From: Nyssa sinensis
Taxonomy: Eukaryota > Streptophyta > Magnoliopsida > Cornales > Nyssaceae
Length of the DNA stretch: 64,000 bases
Direction: 5' to 3'
Assembly (NCBI GenBank): GCA_008638375.1
Contig: CM018041.1
Coordinates: 5,199,501 to 5,263,500 of the forward strand
Below, one piece after another: positions 62,931-64,000 of this stretch. Below the pieces are notes generated by a model that saw only the letters and a list, made by a program, of their open reading frames with translations, was not told the origin of the DNA and made no database searches. The stretch's first letter is position 1. Each line of letters begins with the position of its first letter. The translations under genes were made by a program, and so were the position numbers.

Positions 62931-64000
62931 AAATACTGATCTAGTCACCAGTCTGATAAAGTTAGGAGTGCCGGATTTGTTCTAATACCTAGTCAAGCTT
63001 CTTTAACTTTTGATCTCCTATTAAATAATATTTCCTTGCTCCCAAATGTGAGGACTTGATGTACATTATTGACTCCATTTTTTAACAGCTTAAGCTTTTG
63101 GAGCAGATGGTGTCCTAGTTTCACTCATGTAGCAAGTAGCAACCTTTGTTATATCTAATTTTTTTAATATCAATACCCAGCCCCACTATAATGTCTAATC
63201 CTTGCGGTGGGAAATCTTAATATGAGGACCGAAGCCTTTATAAGCATTTCATTCTAGATGTCTAGACTATCAAAATTCAAATCACTAAGTTTACTATTCT
63301 ACAGCAGAAAATGTTTTCAGAAATTTTTTGGTTAAGATGCTTTCCTTAGTGAGGGTCTTTTGTGTAGTTGTGGAACATATATCATGGAGTTATTATGTTT
63401 GAGAATGATGCTAGGCATCTACAACTTGAATAAAATTATGTAATGAAGATTTAGCATTTAGTTGCTTAATTTCAGCCAATTTTGATATTGGACCAGGTGC
63501 CCACTTTGAATCAGTGATAATGTTATATGAAAAGAATTGCGCTCAAAAACAGAAAAATCATGGAAACTTGGCCTTTATTGTTGGGGGGGAGGGGGTTGAT
63601 TCTGGTGAAAGGATTTGGAAGGTTTACTATAATTTAGTTAGGCCTAACTGTAAATAGAAGGTAAAATAATCAAAACCTTGTCTAATAATTGCACTACCTT
63701 TCCTCTTGCAGAAAGGAATTCTTCTGGAATAAAATTTTCATGATACCTGTGATATATCCAAATTATCAAGACCTTGATATATACCTTTTTTCTCTACCAA
63801 TCCACAATATTTTATTAATTTTGATATTTCCAAATGATATCTATATCTTGCAATTCATCCATTTTTTTAGTGTTACGGTATATCCATTTTTTAGTGTTAC
63901 AGTATATCCATTTTTTTAGTGCTTGATTCCCAGTTCATTTATTTATCTATGCATTTGAACTTTCTAGATTTGATCTTTTTCTTGTTCATGGAATTTCTCT

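Larger units (their letters stand above)
60120..64000 (+). other. SMC2 last intron (open at window edge)
   Basis: Begins with a GT donor after the Walker B codons. It contains a truncated LINE (60455-61796), an LTR-type tandem repeat (62076-62930) and, from 62.9 kb, AT-rich DNA with no recognised gene. I found no text for the missing SMC2 terminus, so either the acceptor lies beyond 64000 or the 3' end is lost. Confidence 0.6.

Noticed and set aside
1..64000. tRNA, rRNA, CRISPR or endogenous viral sequences
   Set aside because: Scanned by eye for tRNA boxes with foldable arms, spaced repeats and viral polymerase or coat motifs; only SINE-like boxes and retroelement remnants were seen.

Overview
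This is nuclear DNA from a flowering plant, most likely a woody eudicot. It is AT-rich and intron-rich, with GT-AG introns of 0.1 to 5 kb, poly-T tracts before acceptors, abundant TA microsatellites and plant-type retroelements. Six protein genes are recognisable, plus one short unrecognised ORF. No bacterial, organellar or viral genes and no CRISPR arrays were seen.

Layout: (1) 0.9-1.6 kb, a decayed PEX11B peroxisomal membrane gene. (2) 5.2-10.2 kb, a PLAC8-family cell number regulator (CNR6 type), four coding exons. (3) 12.8-13.0 kb, a 90-codon Cys- and Asp-rich ORF with a TATA box. (4) 14.6-15.7 kb, minus strand, an intronless Golgi nucleotide-sugar transporter of the GONST3/GGLT1 type with a 5' UTR intron. 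(5) 19.4-32.6 kb, the chaperonin subunit CCT1 (TCP-1 alpha), 17 exons. (6) 34.2-49.1 kb, the chloroplast GTPase NOA1/RIF1, 13 exons, fully open. (7) 50.7 kb onward, the condensin subunit SMC2, 18 exons up to the Walker B motif. Its last intron is invaded by a truncated LINE and an LTR-type tandem repeat, and its final ~60 codons are not in the window.

The genes are unrelated housekeeping functions, not an operon-like system. The order PEX11B - NOA1 - SMC2 matches, from memory, the Arabidopsis neighbours At3g47430, At3g47450 and At3g47460, which suggests ancient microsynteny with three other genes lying between.

Two features stand out. First, four of the six genes (CNR6, GONST3, CCT1, SMC2) carry one-base insertions relative to their conserved reading frames, eight in total with no one-base deletion. 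SMC2 also has two in-frame stops, whereas NOA1 is clean over 576 codons. This could be insertion-type sequence error or a decaying duplicate. Second, the introns and spacers hold a varied set of small mobile elements. These include a hAT-type element with a perfect 8-bp target duplication, a TIR family present twice, a large AT-rich foldback, an inverted pair of a G-rich family, and a GTATC-rich family present twice with each copy sitting between unrelated direct repeats of 120-210 bp. The last is the least conventional pattern here. I found no convincing new multi-gene system.
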